Origin: DATKNA01 sp963755755
Lineage (GTDB): Bacteria; Actinomycetota; Actinomycetes; Actinomycetales; Kineosporiaceae
Length of the DNA stretch: 64,000 nt
Assembly (NCBI GenBank): GCA_963755755.1
Contig: CAVWLJ010000010.1
Coordinates: forward strand, 682,001 to 746,000
Direction: 5' to 3'
The notes below the pieces were generated by a model that saw only the letters and a program-made list of their open reading frames with translations, had not been told where the DNA came from and did not search any database. Below, piece after piece: positions 54,497 to 63,720 of the stretch. Each line of letters begins with the position of its first letter. The stretch's first letter is position 1. The translations under genes and the position numbers were made by a program.

Positions 54497-55068
54497 TGTA
54501 CGACGTCGTCACCTGGGCGCTCACCGCGCTGGCGGTCCTGCTCGTGCTCGGCTGGTACCTCTCGTACTCCGCGGGCAGGCTCGACCGGCTCCACCACCGG
54601 GTGGAGACGTTGCGTGCGGCCCTCGACGCGCAGCTGGCCCGGCGGGCGGCGGCCGCCGTGGAGTCGGCGCCGCTGCTGGACCCCGCCACCGGGCTGCTCG
54701 TCGCCGATGCCGCGGCGGAGGCGCTGGCCGCGGGCGAGACCCGGTCGGAGACCGAGTGGCTCGAGGCCGGCGGGGCCGCGGAGGAGATCGAGAACGACCT
54801 CACCCGCGCCCTCTACGTCGCGTTCGGCGACCCCGCCGAGGTCGGCGTGCTGCGCGAGGAGGCTCCTCTCGCCGTGCAGTCGCTGGAACTGCTGGCGCAG
54901 GCCTGCACCCGCGTCCAGCTGGCCCGGCGGTTCCACAACGATGCCGTCACCGCCGCCGTCCGGATGCGGCGCAAGCCCGTCGTCCGCTGGACCCGGCTGG
55001 CCGGACACGCCCCCATGCCTGCCATGGTCGAGATCGACGACTCGGTGCCCCCCGGGCTCACGGTCTAG
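54496..55068 (+). CDS. LemA-like membrane protein of the PIM operon
   Basis: 190 residues. One N-terminal helix (VTWALTALAVLLVLGWYLSY) is followed by a long helical part, LDRLHHRVETLRAALDAQLA, ENDLTRALYVAF, and VQLARRFHNDAVTAAVRMRR, close to LemA-type coiled helices. In M. tuberculosis the gene after pimA (Rv2609c) has a related N-terminal part with an extra NUDIX domain; that is absent here. The start overlaps the pimA stop (TGATG). Role unknown. Confidence 0.75.
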   Translation: MYDVVTWALTALAVLLVLGWYLSYSAGRLDRLHHRVETLRAALDAQLARRAAAAVESAPLLDPATGLLVADAAAEALAAGETRSETEWLEAGGAAEEIENDLTRALYVAFGDPAEVGVLREEAPLAVQSLELLAQACTRVQLARRFHNDAVTAAVRMRRKPVVRWTRLAGHAPMPAMVEIDDSVPPGLTV

Positions 55069-55109
55069 ACTTGGGGTGTCGTCCCCCCGTTTTCTCCGTG
55101 GAGTTCGCC

Positions 55110-56039
55110 GTGCCCGAGCAGGACCTGCCCACCAGCCACACCTCGCCGATCCAGGAGCCCGTCCTCGGCACCGCGCGCGTCAAGCGCGGCATGGCCGAGA
55201 TGCTCAAGGGTGGGGTGATCATGGACGTGGTCACGCCGGAGCAGGCGAAGATCGCCGAGGACGCCGGCGCCGTCGCCGTCATGGCGCTCGAGCGCGTACC
55301 GGCGGACATCCGTGCGCAGGGCGGCGTCGCCCGGATGAGCGACCCCGACATGATCGAGGGCATCATCGCGGCGGTCTCGATCCCGGTCATGGCGAAGGCG
55401 CGGATCGGCCACTTCGTCGAGGCGCAGGTGCTGCAGTCGCTCGGCGTCGACTACATCGACGAGTCCGAGGTGCTCACCCCGGCCGACTACGCCCACCACA
55501 TCGACAAGTGGCAGTTCACGGTGCCCTTCGTCTGCGGCGCGACCAACCTCGGTGAGGCGCTCCGCCGGCTCGCCGAGGGTGCCGCGATGATCCGCTCGAA
55601 GGGCGAGGCCGGCACCGGCGACGTCTCCAACGCCACGACGCACATGCGCAAGATCCGCGGCGAGGTCCGCCGCCTGTCGTCGATGAGCGAGGACGAGCTG
55701 TTCGTCGCCGCGAAGGAGCTGCAGGCACCGTACGAGCTGGTGCGCGAGGTCGCCGTGGCCGGCGCGCTGCCGGTCGTGCTCTTCACCGCCGGCGGGATCG
55801 CCACGCCGGCCGACGCCGCGATGATGATGCAGCTCGGCGCGGACGGCGTCTTCGTCGGCTCCGGCATCTTCAAGTCGGGCAACCCGGCGGCGCGGGCCGA
55901 GGCGATCGTCAAGGCGACGACCTTCTACGACGACCCGGACGTGATCGCCAAGGTGTCCCGCGGCCTCGGCGAGGCCATGGTCGGCATCAACGTCGAGGAG
56001 CTTCCGGAGCCGCACCGCCTCGCCGAGCGCGGCTGGTAG
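55110..56039 (+). CDS. pdxS: Pyridoxal 5'-phosphate synthase, lyase subunit
   Basis: 309 residues, a TIM barrel: RVKRGMAEMLKGGVIMDVVT, AVAVMALERVPADIRAQGG, catalytic Lys96 in IPVMAKARIGHFVEAQ, and IRSKGEAGTGDVSNATTHMR (second Lys and phosphate loop). It forms PLP from ribose 5-phosphate, glyceraldehyde 3-phosphate and ammonia from PdxT, whose gene is at 63063. A TAGACT box at 55066, overlapping the stop of the previous gene, may be an internal promoter. Confidence 0.95.
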   Translation: MPEQDLPTSHTSPIQEPVLGTARVKRGMAEMLKGGVIMDVVTPEQAKIAEDAGAVAVMALERVPADIRAQGGVARMSDPDMIEGIIAAVSIPVMAKARIGHFVEAQVLQSLGVDYIDESEVLTPADYAHHIDKWQFTVPFVCGATNLGEALRRLAEGAAMIRSKGEAGTGDVSNATTHMRKIRGEVRRLSSMSEDELFVAAKELQAPYELVREVAVAGALPVVLFTAGGIATPADAAMMMQLGADGVFVGSGIFKSGNPAARAEAIVKATTFYDDPDVIAKVSRGLGEAMVGINVEELPEPHRLAERGW

Positions 56040-57140
56040 GCCCTCGCCGTTCCGCCTGCCCGGCGTCCGTCCGCTGTGCGGACGGCGCCGACGGGCGCGT
56101 GCTGCCGCGCCGGACCGTCGACCACGGGGCGGACCAGGACTCCTGACCCTGCCCCAGCGCGGCCCGCGCGCACGCCGCGCCCTGGTCGCGCAGCGACTGA
56201 CGAACCGTCGTGAGCCCGAGGTCCGTCGCGACCGGCAGGTCGTCCCACCCGGTCACCGCCAGGTCGTCGGGGATCACCCGTCCGGCGGCACGGGCCGCCC
56301 GCACCACGCCGGTCGCCTGCTGGTCGCTCATGGCAGCGACGGCGTCGGGCGGCTCCGGCGCCGCCAGCAGAACGGCGGCGACCTGTTCGGCCTCGGCCGC
56401 GTCGTTGCGCGCGCAGACCGCGACGACCACGTCGTGCCAGGGGATCCGCGCGTCCTCCGCCGCGTCCCGGAAGCCCAGCAGCCGCTCGCGGGTGACGGGG
56501 AAGCAGGACGTCGGTCACCTCCCAGCCGCGGCCGATCGTGCTGATCCGATCCCGGGAGAGGGGCTGGCTCAGGACCGCCGGGCGCCGGGCGCCCGCGAAC
56601 GCCAGGGCCCCCACCGCGCGCGCCGCGCGCGCGGTTGTCGATGCTCACCAACCCCAGCCCGGGGACCCCCGGTCCGCCGTGGACGACCGCTGGTCGTCGC
56701 GTCGCCCGCACCGCCTCGACGACGGGGTCGTCGTCCGCGGTGGTCCAGACGATGAACCCGTCGACGGCCGCGTCGGTGACGCGGGCGGCGTCGTCCGCGG
56801 CACCCGTGATCGGCAGGATGCTCATCCCGTAGCCGCTGGCCGCGCAGACCTCGGCTACCCCGGCGAGGAAGGACACGGCGCCGGGATCGTCGAACGCGTA
56901 GGCGAGGTGCTCGCCGAGCACCACCCCGAGGGTGAGGGTGCTGCCGCGGCGCAGGGACCGCGCGCTGGCGTCGGGCCCCGCGTACCCGAGCTGCGCCGCG
57001 GCGGACAGCACCCGGGCCCGGGACCCCTCCGACACCCGGTCGGGGCGGTTGTAGGTGTACGACGCGGTCATCACCGAGACGCCGGCGAGATCCGCGACCT
57101 GCGCCAGGGTCACCCGCCTGGGCCCGGGGGGCGAGGTCAT
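55987..57140 (-). CDS. LacI-family regulator, frameshifted
   Basis: About 380 codons. HTH VTLAQVADLAGVSVMTASYT, YNRPDRVSEGSRARVLSAAA and LGYAGPDASA; effector domain LTLGVVLGEHLAYAFDDPGA, GFIVWTTADDDP, later VAAMSDQQATGVVRAARAAG and LAVTGWDDLPVATDLGLTTV. The frame changes near 56635 and 56505. The end as given overlaps the pdxS 3' end; the true stop may be lost by another error. It is divergent from an MFS gene with an operator between, and near a GH3 glucosidase gene, so it probably senses a sugar. Confidence 0.82.
56067..56085 (+). terminator. Hairpin after pdxS
   Basis: CCGTCCG-CTGTG-CGGACGG, a perfect 7-bp stem 28 bases after the pdxS stop. It is symmetrical and could act for both converging genes; there is no T-run. 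Confidence 0.5.
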
Positions 57141-57146
57141 GTCGCC

Positions 57147-57176
57147 AGTCTAGCGACGGTGTGTACCGTTACACAC
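57147..57176. promoter_or_regulatory. LacI operator and divergent leaderless promoters
   Basis: GTGTGTA-CCGT-TACACAC (57159-57176), perfect 7-bp arms, ends directly before the MFS ATG and contains its -10 box TACCGT (57164-57169). For the LacI gene, TAGACT on the minus strand (57147-57152) lies six bases before its ATG. Confidence 0.7.
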
Positions 57177-58397
57177 ATGAGGCTCACCGCCCCCCGTTCA
57201 TCGTCGCCGGAAGCGTCCCCAGAGCGCCCCGTCGAGAGATCCGCGGCCTTTCGTCGTGATCGGCTCACCTGGACCCTGTATCTCGTCCTGGCCTGGTTCG
57301 CCTACCTGCAGGCCGCGCCGGGTCTGGTCATCCCGCACCTGCGCGACGAACTCGCCCTCAGCTACTCCGTCGGCGGGCTGCACGTCGCGGCCTTCGCCGC
57401 CGGAAGCATGCTCGCGGGTGTGGTCTCCGCGCGCCTCGAGCGCGCTCTCGGACGCCGCAGGTCGCTCTGGTCCTCGGCGGCGCTGATGGCGACCGGGGCG
57501 GTCGCCCTGACGCTCGGGCGCGCGCCCGAGGTGACGGTGGCCGCGGTGCTCGTCATGGGGATCGGTGGCGGCCTGGTGCTCACCACCACCCAGGCGGCCC
57601 TCGCCGACCATCACGGCGAGCGACGCACGGTCGCGCTGGCGGAGGCCAACGTGGCGGCGAGCGTCGCCTACCTCGTGCTCATCGGCCTGCTCTCGGCGAC
57701 GGCCGCCCTGCATGCGGGGTGGCGGGTCGCGCTCCTGCTCTCGCTGCCGGTTCCGGCGCTCGTGTGGTGGCGCAACCGGCGGCTCGCGATCGACGCGCCA
57801 CCGCGCTCCCAGGTGGCTCAGGGGCGGTTGCCCGGCGTCTTCTGGATCGCCGGCGCGATGCTCGTCTGCACGACCGCGGCGGAGTGGTGCGTCACGGCCT
57901 GGGGGGCGACTTTCGTCCAGGGCGCCGCCGGGGTGTCGGCCGACGGCGCCGTGGCGCTCATGGCCGGCTACTTCGTCGGGGTGCTCGCCGGTCGGCTGCT
58001 GAGCAGCCGTCTGGCGCGCCGGTACCGGCCGGAGGTGCTGCTGGCCTTCTCGCTGGCCCTGGCGGCCGCCGGGTTCGTCGTGCTGTGGCCGTCCACCGCA
58101 CCGGCGCAGGCGCTGGCCGGCCTGGTGCTGGCGGGGATCGGGCTCGGCAACCTGTTCCCGATGGCCATCTCCGTGACGGTGGCGCTCGCCCCGGGGCGGG
58201 CGGTGCTCGCCAGCGGCCGGGCGGTGGCCATCACGTCGTTCGCGGTGCTGCTCGCGCCGCTCGCGGTCGGCGCGCTGGCGGACGCCACCTCGCTCAAGGC
58301 CGCGCTGGGCGTCGTCCCGGTCGCCCTCGTGGTCGCGGCGGCCGCGCTTGCCGTGGTGGTGCGCGCGGGCCGCGCCGGACGCGACCTCCGTGCCTGA
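57177..58397 (+). CDS. MFS transporter (CynX/NimT-like)
   Basis: 406 residues, 12 helices. The first helices carry LVLAWFAYLQAAPGLVIPHL, and the loop after TM2 ARLERALGRRRSL stands for motif A. The second half has AAEWCVTAWGATFVQGAAGV and LSSRLARRYRPEV. The substrate is unknown; control by the adjacent LacI regulator suggests a small organic compound or sugar. The start abuts the operator. Confidence 0.88.
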   Translation: MRLTAPRSSSPEASPERPVERSAAFRRDRLTWTLYLVLAWFAYLQAAPGLVIPHLRDELALSYSVGGLHVAAFAAGSMLAGVVSARLERALGRRRSLWSSAALMATGAVALTLGRAPEVTVAAVLVMGIGGGLVLTTTQAALADHHGERRTVALAEANVAASVAYLVLIGLLSATAALHAGWRVALLLSLPVPALVWWRNRRLAIDAPPRSQVAQGRLPGVFWIAGAMLVCTTAAEWCVTAWGATFVQGAAGVSADGAVALMAGYFVGVLAGRLLSSRLARRYRPEVLLAFSLALAAAGFVVLWPSTAPAQALAGLVLAGIGLGNLFPMAISVTVALAPGRAVLASGRAVAITSFAVLLAPLAVGALADATSLKAALGVVPVALVVAAAALAVVVRAGRAGRDLRA

Positions 58398-58419
58398 CGA
58401 GAGCCAGGCGACGGAGGTC

Positions 58420-58446
58420 GCGCCCGGGACGGTTACGACCGGGCGC
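58420..58446. terminator. Hairpin between converging MFS and GH3 genes
   Basis: GCGCCCGG (58420-58427) pairs with CCGGGCGC (58439-58446). It overlaps the stop of the GH3 gene and could terminate both. Confidence 0.5.
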
Positions 58447-60727
58447 GGGTGGTCAGGCCGTAGCCGAACGGGAACAGCGGGTGGTAGTTCCGGTCGCCGA
58501 CGTTGATCGGCTCCTGGAACTGGTCCCGGGGCCACGAGACGGGCAGCTTCCCGGTGAAGCCGCGGTGCCCGAACAGGACGTCCGCGACGCCCTCGCCCTC
58601 GCTGCCCGGCAGCCACGACGCGACGAGCGCGTCGATCTTCGGCAACAGACCGGTCACGACCTGGGGCCGGCCGGAGACCACGAGCACCACGCACTTCGCG
58701 ATCGCCGAGCACACCTTGGTGACCGCTGCCTGATCTGCGGCGGAGAGGTTCATGCTCTTCGCCGGCCGCGTCACGCCGTTGTCGCTCCACGATGGGCCGC
58801 CGACGTCGCCGAAGCCCTCGGCGTACGGCGTCTCGCCCACGACGACGATCCCGACGTCACTGCCCGTCGTGGACGCCGAGGCGTCCTTGCTGTAGGTCAC
58901 GTTCGGGTCCGCCTGCCGGATGCCCTGCAGGATCGTCGTCCCCGGGAAGGCCGTGTTGCCGGACTGGCCCTGCCACGTGACGGTCCAGCCGCCGGCCTGG
59001 TTGCCCAGGTCGTCGGCGTTGCTGCCGGCGACGTAGACGTGCTCGGTGCCCTTGAGCGGCAGGACGCCGCCCGCGTTCTTCAGCAGCACCTGGGACTCCG
59101 CGGCGGCCCGACGGGCCACGGCGCGGTGCGCCGGCGACCCGATGGTCGGGATGTTCGTCCGGTTCGTGAAGGGGTGCTCGAAGAGCCCGAGCTGGAACTT
59201 CTTCGTCAGGATCCGGGTGACGGCGTCGTTGATCCGCGCCGTCGGCACGCGGCCGGAACGGACCTCGTTGATGAGCGTGTTCTCGAACTTCAGGTAGTCG
59301 TTCGGCTGCATGAACATGTCCATGCCGGCGTTGACCGACGTCCGGACCTGCGTCGCGAAGTCGCCGGGGAGCTGCAGGATCGCGTCGTAGTCGCTGATGA
59401 GGAAGCCCTTGAAGCCGATCTTCTGCTTCAGCCAGCCGGTCATCAGCTGCTTGTTCGCGCTCATCCTGATCGGATTGCCGAGCCCGTCCGAGGTCCAGTC
59501 GACGCTGGAGTAGGACGGCATGATGCTCCCGACCTTGTGCACCTTGACCGCCGGCACGTACGGCGCGAGGTCGATCTTCGCGAACTGCGACCAGTCGGTG
59601 ATGACGATGCCCTGGTCCAGCGTGTACCCCGCGGGGTTCGTCGAGGTGCCGTACTCGGTGTCGCCGTCGCCCGCGAAGTGCTTGGCGGTGGCGAGCACGC
59701 GATCGGGCTTGGCCAGGTCACTCGCCTTCGTCCCCTGGAAGCCGTCGATGCCGGTCTCCATCCGGGAGACGAGCGCCGGGTCCTCGCCGTAGCTCTCGTA
59801 CGTGCGGCCCCACCGGTCGTCACGGGCGACGCAGAGGCACGGCGCGAAGACCCACTGCGGGCCGGTGGCCCGGGTCTCGATCGCGGTGATGTGCTCCTCG
59901 TCGCGCACGAGGGCCGGGTCGCGGGTGGCACCCATGCCGATGTTGTGCGGGAAGATCGTCGCGCCGACGAGGTTGTTGTGGCCGTGCACGGAGTCGACGC
60001 CGTAGATGAGCGGGATCTGCAGGCGGGTGGCGAGCGCGTGCCGCTGGTAGCTGTCGACCATGTCGGCCCAGGCGGTGGGCGTGTTCGGCGTCGGCGTCGA
60101 TCCGCCGCCGGAGAGCAGTGAGCCGAGGAGCAGGCTCGTGATCTGGGTCTGGTCGGCGTTCACGCCGGCCCGCTCGGCCTGGGTCATCTGGCCGACCTTC
60201 TCGGGCAACGTCATCCGCCGCACCAGGTCCTTGACACGCGTCGCGATCGGCAGCTTCCGGTTCTGGTAGGGCAGGCCGTGCGCGTTGACGACGACGGTGG
60301 TGCGGGCGGCGACCCTGGCCCCGGTCGACACCTGCACCGGCACGGTCCGTGCCTCCGACGGCGTGCTGCGGCGCAGCGTCGGGACGACGACGCGGCGGCT
60401 CGTGCCGTCACGGGCGCCCGCCGCGAAGGTGATCGTGCCGCTGCGCGGCCGGTAGTCGCGGCCCGCGACGGCCGAGCCGCGGCCCGTCGACCACGTGACC
60501 GTGAACGGCTTCGCGAGCGCGGCGTGCGACGGCGTGTGCAGCACGACGCCGACGGCTACGTTGCCGCCGTTCGTCAGGTACACCGAGCGACTCGTGGTCA
60601 CGGTCGCGGCCCCGCCGGGGGTGGCCGCGCTCGCCGCCGGCACGGCGGGCAGCACGGGCAGGCTCAGCGCGAGGGTTCCCGCGGCGACGAGGGGTAGTCG
60701 GGACAGCCGGAAGTGGGATGTACGCAC
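58433..60727 (-). CDS. Secreted glycoside hydrolase family 3 beta-glucosidase
   Basis: 764 residues. A signal peptide (SRLPLVAAGTLALSLPVLPA) is followed by a Calx-beta-like domain (YLTNGGNVAVGVVLHTPSHA) at 35-140, then the GH3 barrel: TLPEKVGQMTQAERAGV, YGVDSVHGHNNLVGATIFPH, TAKHFAGDGDTEYGTSTN, and the nucleophile Asp in GFLISDYDAILQL. The C-terminal domain is GH3_C. The enzyme should cleave beta-glucans or cello-oligosaccharides outside the cell. The start is a GTG. The LacI regulator nearby may control it. Confidence 0.92.
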   Translation of the reverse strand: MRTSHFRLSRLPLVAAGTLALSLPVLPAVPAASAATPGGAATVTTSRSVYLTNGGNVAVGVVLHTPSHAALAKPFTVTWSTGRGSAVAGRDYRPRSGTITFAAGARDGTSRRVVVPTLRRSTPSEARTVPVQVSTGARVAARTTVVVNAHGLPYQNRKLPIATRVKDLVRRMTLPEKVGQMTQAERAGVNADQTQITSLLLGSLLSGGGSTPTPNTPTAWADMVDSYQRHALATRLQIPLIYGVDSVHGHNNLVGATIFPHNIGMGATRDPALVRDEEHITAIETRATGPQWVFAPCLCVARDDRWGRTYESYGEDPALVSRMETGIDGFQGTKASDLAKPDRVLATAKHFAGDGDTEYGTSTNPAGYTLDQGIVITDWSQFAKIDLAPYVPAVKVHKVGSIMPSYSSVDWTSDGLGNPIRMSANKQLMTGWLKQKIGFKGFLISDYDAILQLPGDFATQVRTSVNAGMDMFMQPNDYLKFENTLINEVRSGRVPTARINDAVTRILTKKFQLGLFEHPFTNRTNIPTIGSPAHRAVARRAAAESQVLLKNAGGVLPLKGTEHVYVAGSNADDLGNQAGGWTVTWQGQSGNTAFPGTTILQGIRQADPNVTYSKDASASTTGSDVGIVVVGETPYAEGFGDVGGPSWSDNGVTRPAKSMNLSAADQAAVTKVCSAIAKCVVLVVSGRPQVVTGLLPKIDALVASWLPGSEGEGVADVLFGHRGFTGKLPVSWPRDQFQEPINVGDRNYHPLFPFGYGLTTRARS

Positions 60728-60814
60728 CTGGCATCACGTCCTCGGGACAGGGTGCGGCGATTCGCCCCAAATGGGATGGATGACCGAAAGTACGCCGTCC
60801 GAGGCTGCGCGTCA

Positions 60815-62066
60815 CTAGGTCACGGGACTCCGGTTCCGGAAGGCGGGGGAGAGGTGCTCGCCGGCGTCCAGCACCGCCCTCAGCGCGAGCACGGCGGTGA
60901 CGGCGTCCGCGTGCGTCACGTAGAGCGGGGCGAAGCCGAACCGGGCGACGTCCGGAGCGCGGAAGTCGCCGACCACGCCGCGCGCGGCCAGCGCCCGGAC
61001 GATGCCGTACGCCTCGGGGTGGCGCAGCGCGACCTGCGCCGCGCGGCGGTCGTCGGTGCGCGGTGTGACCACCTCGACCTCGGGGACCAGCGTGTCGACG
61101 ACGCCGGCGAACAGGCCGGTCACCGTCAGCGAGGCGGCGCGGGCGGCCTCGACGACGACGTGGTCGTACACGGTCAGCGCGGCCTCGAGGGCGAGCATCG
61201 CGAGGACGGGTGGCGTTCCCGTGCGCATCCGCGCGATGCCCGGTGCCGGGCGGTAGGCGCTGTCCATGGCGAAGGGCTCCGCGTGGCCGTTCCAGCCGGG
61301 CAGGGGGTTGCGCAGGCGGTCATGGTGACGGGCGGCCGCGTAGAGGTAGGCCGGCGCTCCCGGACCGCCGCCCAGGTACTTGTAGCCGCACCCCACGGCG
61401 AGGTCGACGCCGTGGCGGTCGAGGTCGACCGGCACGACGCCCGCGGTGTGGCAGAGGTCCCAGAGGGCGAGCGCGCCGGACTCGTGCGCCGCTGCGGTCA
61501 GCGCCGGCAGGTCGTGCAGCTCGCCGGTCCGGTAGTCCAGGTGGGAGAGCGCCACCAGGGCGACCTCCGAGGAGCGTGCGGCGAGGACGCCGGGGACGTC
61601 GGCGGGCCGCGCCGTCACGACCTCGAGCCCCGCGACCTCGGCGGCGGCGCCGAGGACGTGCAGATCGGTGGGGAAGGAGCCGGGATCGGTGACGACGACC
61701 CGGCGGCCCGGCCGGAGCGCGACGGCGGCGAGGTAGGCCTTGTAGAGGTTGATCGAGGTGGAGTCCCCGGCGACCGTCGTCCCCGGGCGCGGCGCCCAGG
61801 ATCGCCCCGATCCGATCCCCGACGCGCATCGGCAGCTCCCACCAGCCGTCGTCGTTCCAGGCCCGGACGAGGTGCCGGCCCCACTGCTGCTCGACGGCGT
61901 CGGCCAGGGCGGCGCGGACCGCGGTCGGGGGCGCGCCGAGGCTGTTCCCGTCGAGGTAGACCAGCCCTGGAGGCAGATCGAACAGGTCGCGTGCGCCGCG
62001 GACCGGGGAGGCGTCGTCCAGGGCGGCGGCCCGGCGGGCCAGGGTCTGCGCGGTCGTCGCGGTCAC
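60815..62066 (-). CDS. kynU: Kynureninase, one inserted base
   Basis: 416 residues after removing one G near 61790. The N-terminal half has LFDLPPGLVYLDGNSLGAPP and RAWNDDGWWELPMRVGDRIG; the other frame continues TTVAGDSTSINLYKAYLAAV. The PLP Lys is in DLAVGCGYKYLGGGPGAPAY, and WNGHAEPFAMDSAYRPAPGI is the substrate region. It splits kynurenine (or hydroxykynurenine) to anthranilate and alanine in tryptophan breakdown. The GTG at 62066 is seven bases after a TACCGT box. Confidence 0.92.
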
Positions 62067-62073
62067 CACCAGG

Positions 62074-62094
62074 ACGGTAGGCCGCACCTAAGCT
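62074..62094. promoter_or_regulatory. Divergent leaderless promoters of kynU and the cobalamin-binding gene
   Basis: TACCGT on the minus strand (62074-62079) is seven bases before the kynU GTG; TAAGCT on the plus strand (62089-62094) is six bases before the GTG at 62101. The two -10 boxes are only nine bases apart, so polymerases on both sides would compete. Confidence 0.5.
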
Positions 62095-62100
62095 CGCCCC

Positions 62101-63014
62101 GTGACCGGGATCGTGTCGTTGCTGCCGTCCGCGACGGAATGGGTGTGCGCGCTCGGCCTGGAGGACCGGCTCGTCGGCGTCACCTTCGAGTGCGACGCGC
62201 CGGCCGGCGTCCGCGAGGGCCGTGCCGTCGTGGTCGACGGCCTGCCGACCCGCACCGCCGACGGCACCCCGTTGCCGCCCGGTGAGATCGACGCCCTGGT
62301 CCGCGCGCGTCTCGCCGCCGGGCAGCCGCTCTACACGCTGGACGCCGGGACCGTCCGCGCGCTCGGCCCGGACGTCGTGCTCACCCAGGACCTCTGCGCC
62401 GTGTGCGCGCTGCCCGCCGAGGCCGCGCGGGACGCCGTCGCCCTGCTCGGGGAGCCCGCCCGGGTCGTGACGCTCGACCCGCACACGCTCGACGACGTCC
62501 TCGCCGGCGCGACAGCCGTCGCCGCCGCCTGCGGCGTCCCGGACGCCGGGCAGCGCCTCCACGCCGGCCTGCGCCGGCGGCTGGACGCCGTCTCCGCCGC
62601 CGTCCGCGGGAGGCCGCGACCCCGGGTGCTCGTGCTGGAGTGGACCGACCCGCCGTTCGTCGCCGGTCACTGGGTGCCGGACGTCGTCGACGCCGCCGGC
62701 GCGGAGCCGGTGCTCGCCGACCGGGGCGGCCGATCCACGACGACCACCTGGGAGCAGGTCGGCGGCCGCCGACGTCGACGGCGTCCTCGTCGCGCCGTGC
62801 GGCGTCGGGCTCGACGAGGCACGGGCCCAGGCCCTCGACGTCCTGCCCCGCCTGCCCGGCGGGCGCGGCGGTGTGGGCCGTCGCCGCCGGGGACGTCGTC
62901 ACCCGGCCGGGCCCGCGGCTCGTCGACGGCGTCGAGGCGCTCGCCGCGGCCTGGCACCCGGGCTCGGGCCGGGCCCGGGACGACCTCGTCGCGCTGGTCC
63001 GACCGGGCGCCTGA
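62101..63014 (+). CDS. Cobalamin-binding protein, BtuF-like without signal peptide, frameshifted
   Basis: About 303 residues after two single insertions (near 62762 and 62857). The periplasmic-binding fold reads IVSLLPSATEWVCALGLEDR, LVGVTFECDAP, PDVVLTQDLCAVCALPAEAA, and RPRVLVLEWTDPPFVAGHWV. No export signal is present. Such cytosolic forms are common in actinobacteria, but their role in B12 uptake is not settled. It starts from a leaderless GTG. Confidence 0.82.
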
Positions 63015-63048
63015 CCCGGGCGGCGGCGGAAGCAGAACGCCCGGCGAC

Positions 63049-63054
63049 TAGTTT
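63049..63054 (+). promoter_or_regulatory. -10 box of pdxT
   Basis: TAGTTT eight bases before the GTG at 63063; no ribosome site. Confidence 0.5.
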
Positions 63055-63062
63055 GGTACGAC

Positions 63063-63680
63063 GTGACCCCCGGACATGCGGACCCCGTCGTCGGCGTGCT
63101 CGCCCTGCAGGGCGACGTGCGCGAGCACCTCGCTGCGCTCGCCGAGTGCGACGTCGTCGGCCGCCCGGTGCGGCGGCCGACGGAGCTGGCCGAGGTCGAC
63201 GCCCTCGTGATCCCCGGGGGCGAGTCGACGACGATCGACAAGCTCGCGCGCGCCTTCGACCTGCGGGAACCGATCCTCGACCGGATCAAGCAGGGCATGC
63301 CGGCCTACGGCTCGTGCGCCGGGATGATCCTGCTCGCCGACCGCGTCGTGGACGCCGTCCCCGGGCAGCAGACCTTCGGCGGCATCGACATGACCGTGCG
63401 CCGGAACGCCTTCGGGCGCCAGGTCGAGAGCTTCGAGGAGGACCTGCCCTTCGAGGGCGTCGACGGCGAGCCCGTGCGGGCGGTGTTCATCCGGGCGCCG
63501 TGGGTCGAGGAGGTCGCGCCGCAGGTGGACGTCCTCGCCAAGGTCGAGGCCGGACCGGCCGCGGGTAGGATCGTGGCGGTGCGGCAGGGCAACCTGCTCG
63601 CGACGTCGTTCCACCCCGAGATCACCGGGGATATCCGCGTGCACCGGCTCTTCGTCGAGATGGTCCGCGGCGCCAGCTGA
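63063..63680 (+). CDS. pdxT: Pyridoxal 5'-phosphate synthase, glutaminase subunit
   Basis: 205 residues of class I glutaminase: VGVLALQGDVREHLAALAEC, VIPGGESTTIDKLARAFDLR, nucleophile Cys85 in AYGSCAGMILLADR, and the His-Glu pair in TSFHPEITGD. It supplies ammonia to PdxS. In many genomes pdxS and pdxT are adjacent; here seven kilobases of other genes lie between them, as an actinobacterial variation of the same cluster. The yebC gene follows after 40 bases. Confidence 0.95.
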   Translation: MTPGHADPVVGVLALQGDVREHLAALAECDVVGRPVRRPTELAEVDALVIPGGESTTIDKLARAFDLREPILDRIKQGMPAYGSCAGMILLADRVVDAVPGQQTFGGIDMTVRRNAFGRQVESFEEDLPFEGVDGEPVRAVFIRAPWVEEVAPQVDVLAKVEAGPAAGRIVAVRQGNLLATSFHPEITGDIRVHRLFVEMVRGAS

Positions 63681-63720
63681 GTTCTCGCCTGAAGCACCTG
63701 AAGTACCTGGAGGCAACGCG

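Noticed and set aside
57719..60121. 800-codon open frame antisense to the GH3 gene
   Set aside because: Composition is Arg/Gly/Val-rich without motifs; the opposite strand has a full GH3 enzyme.
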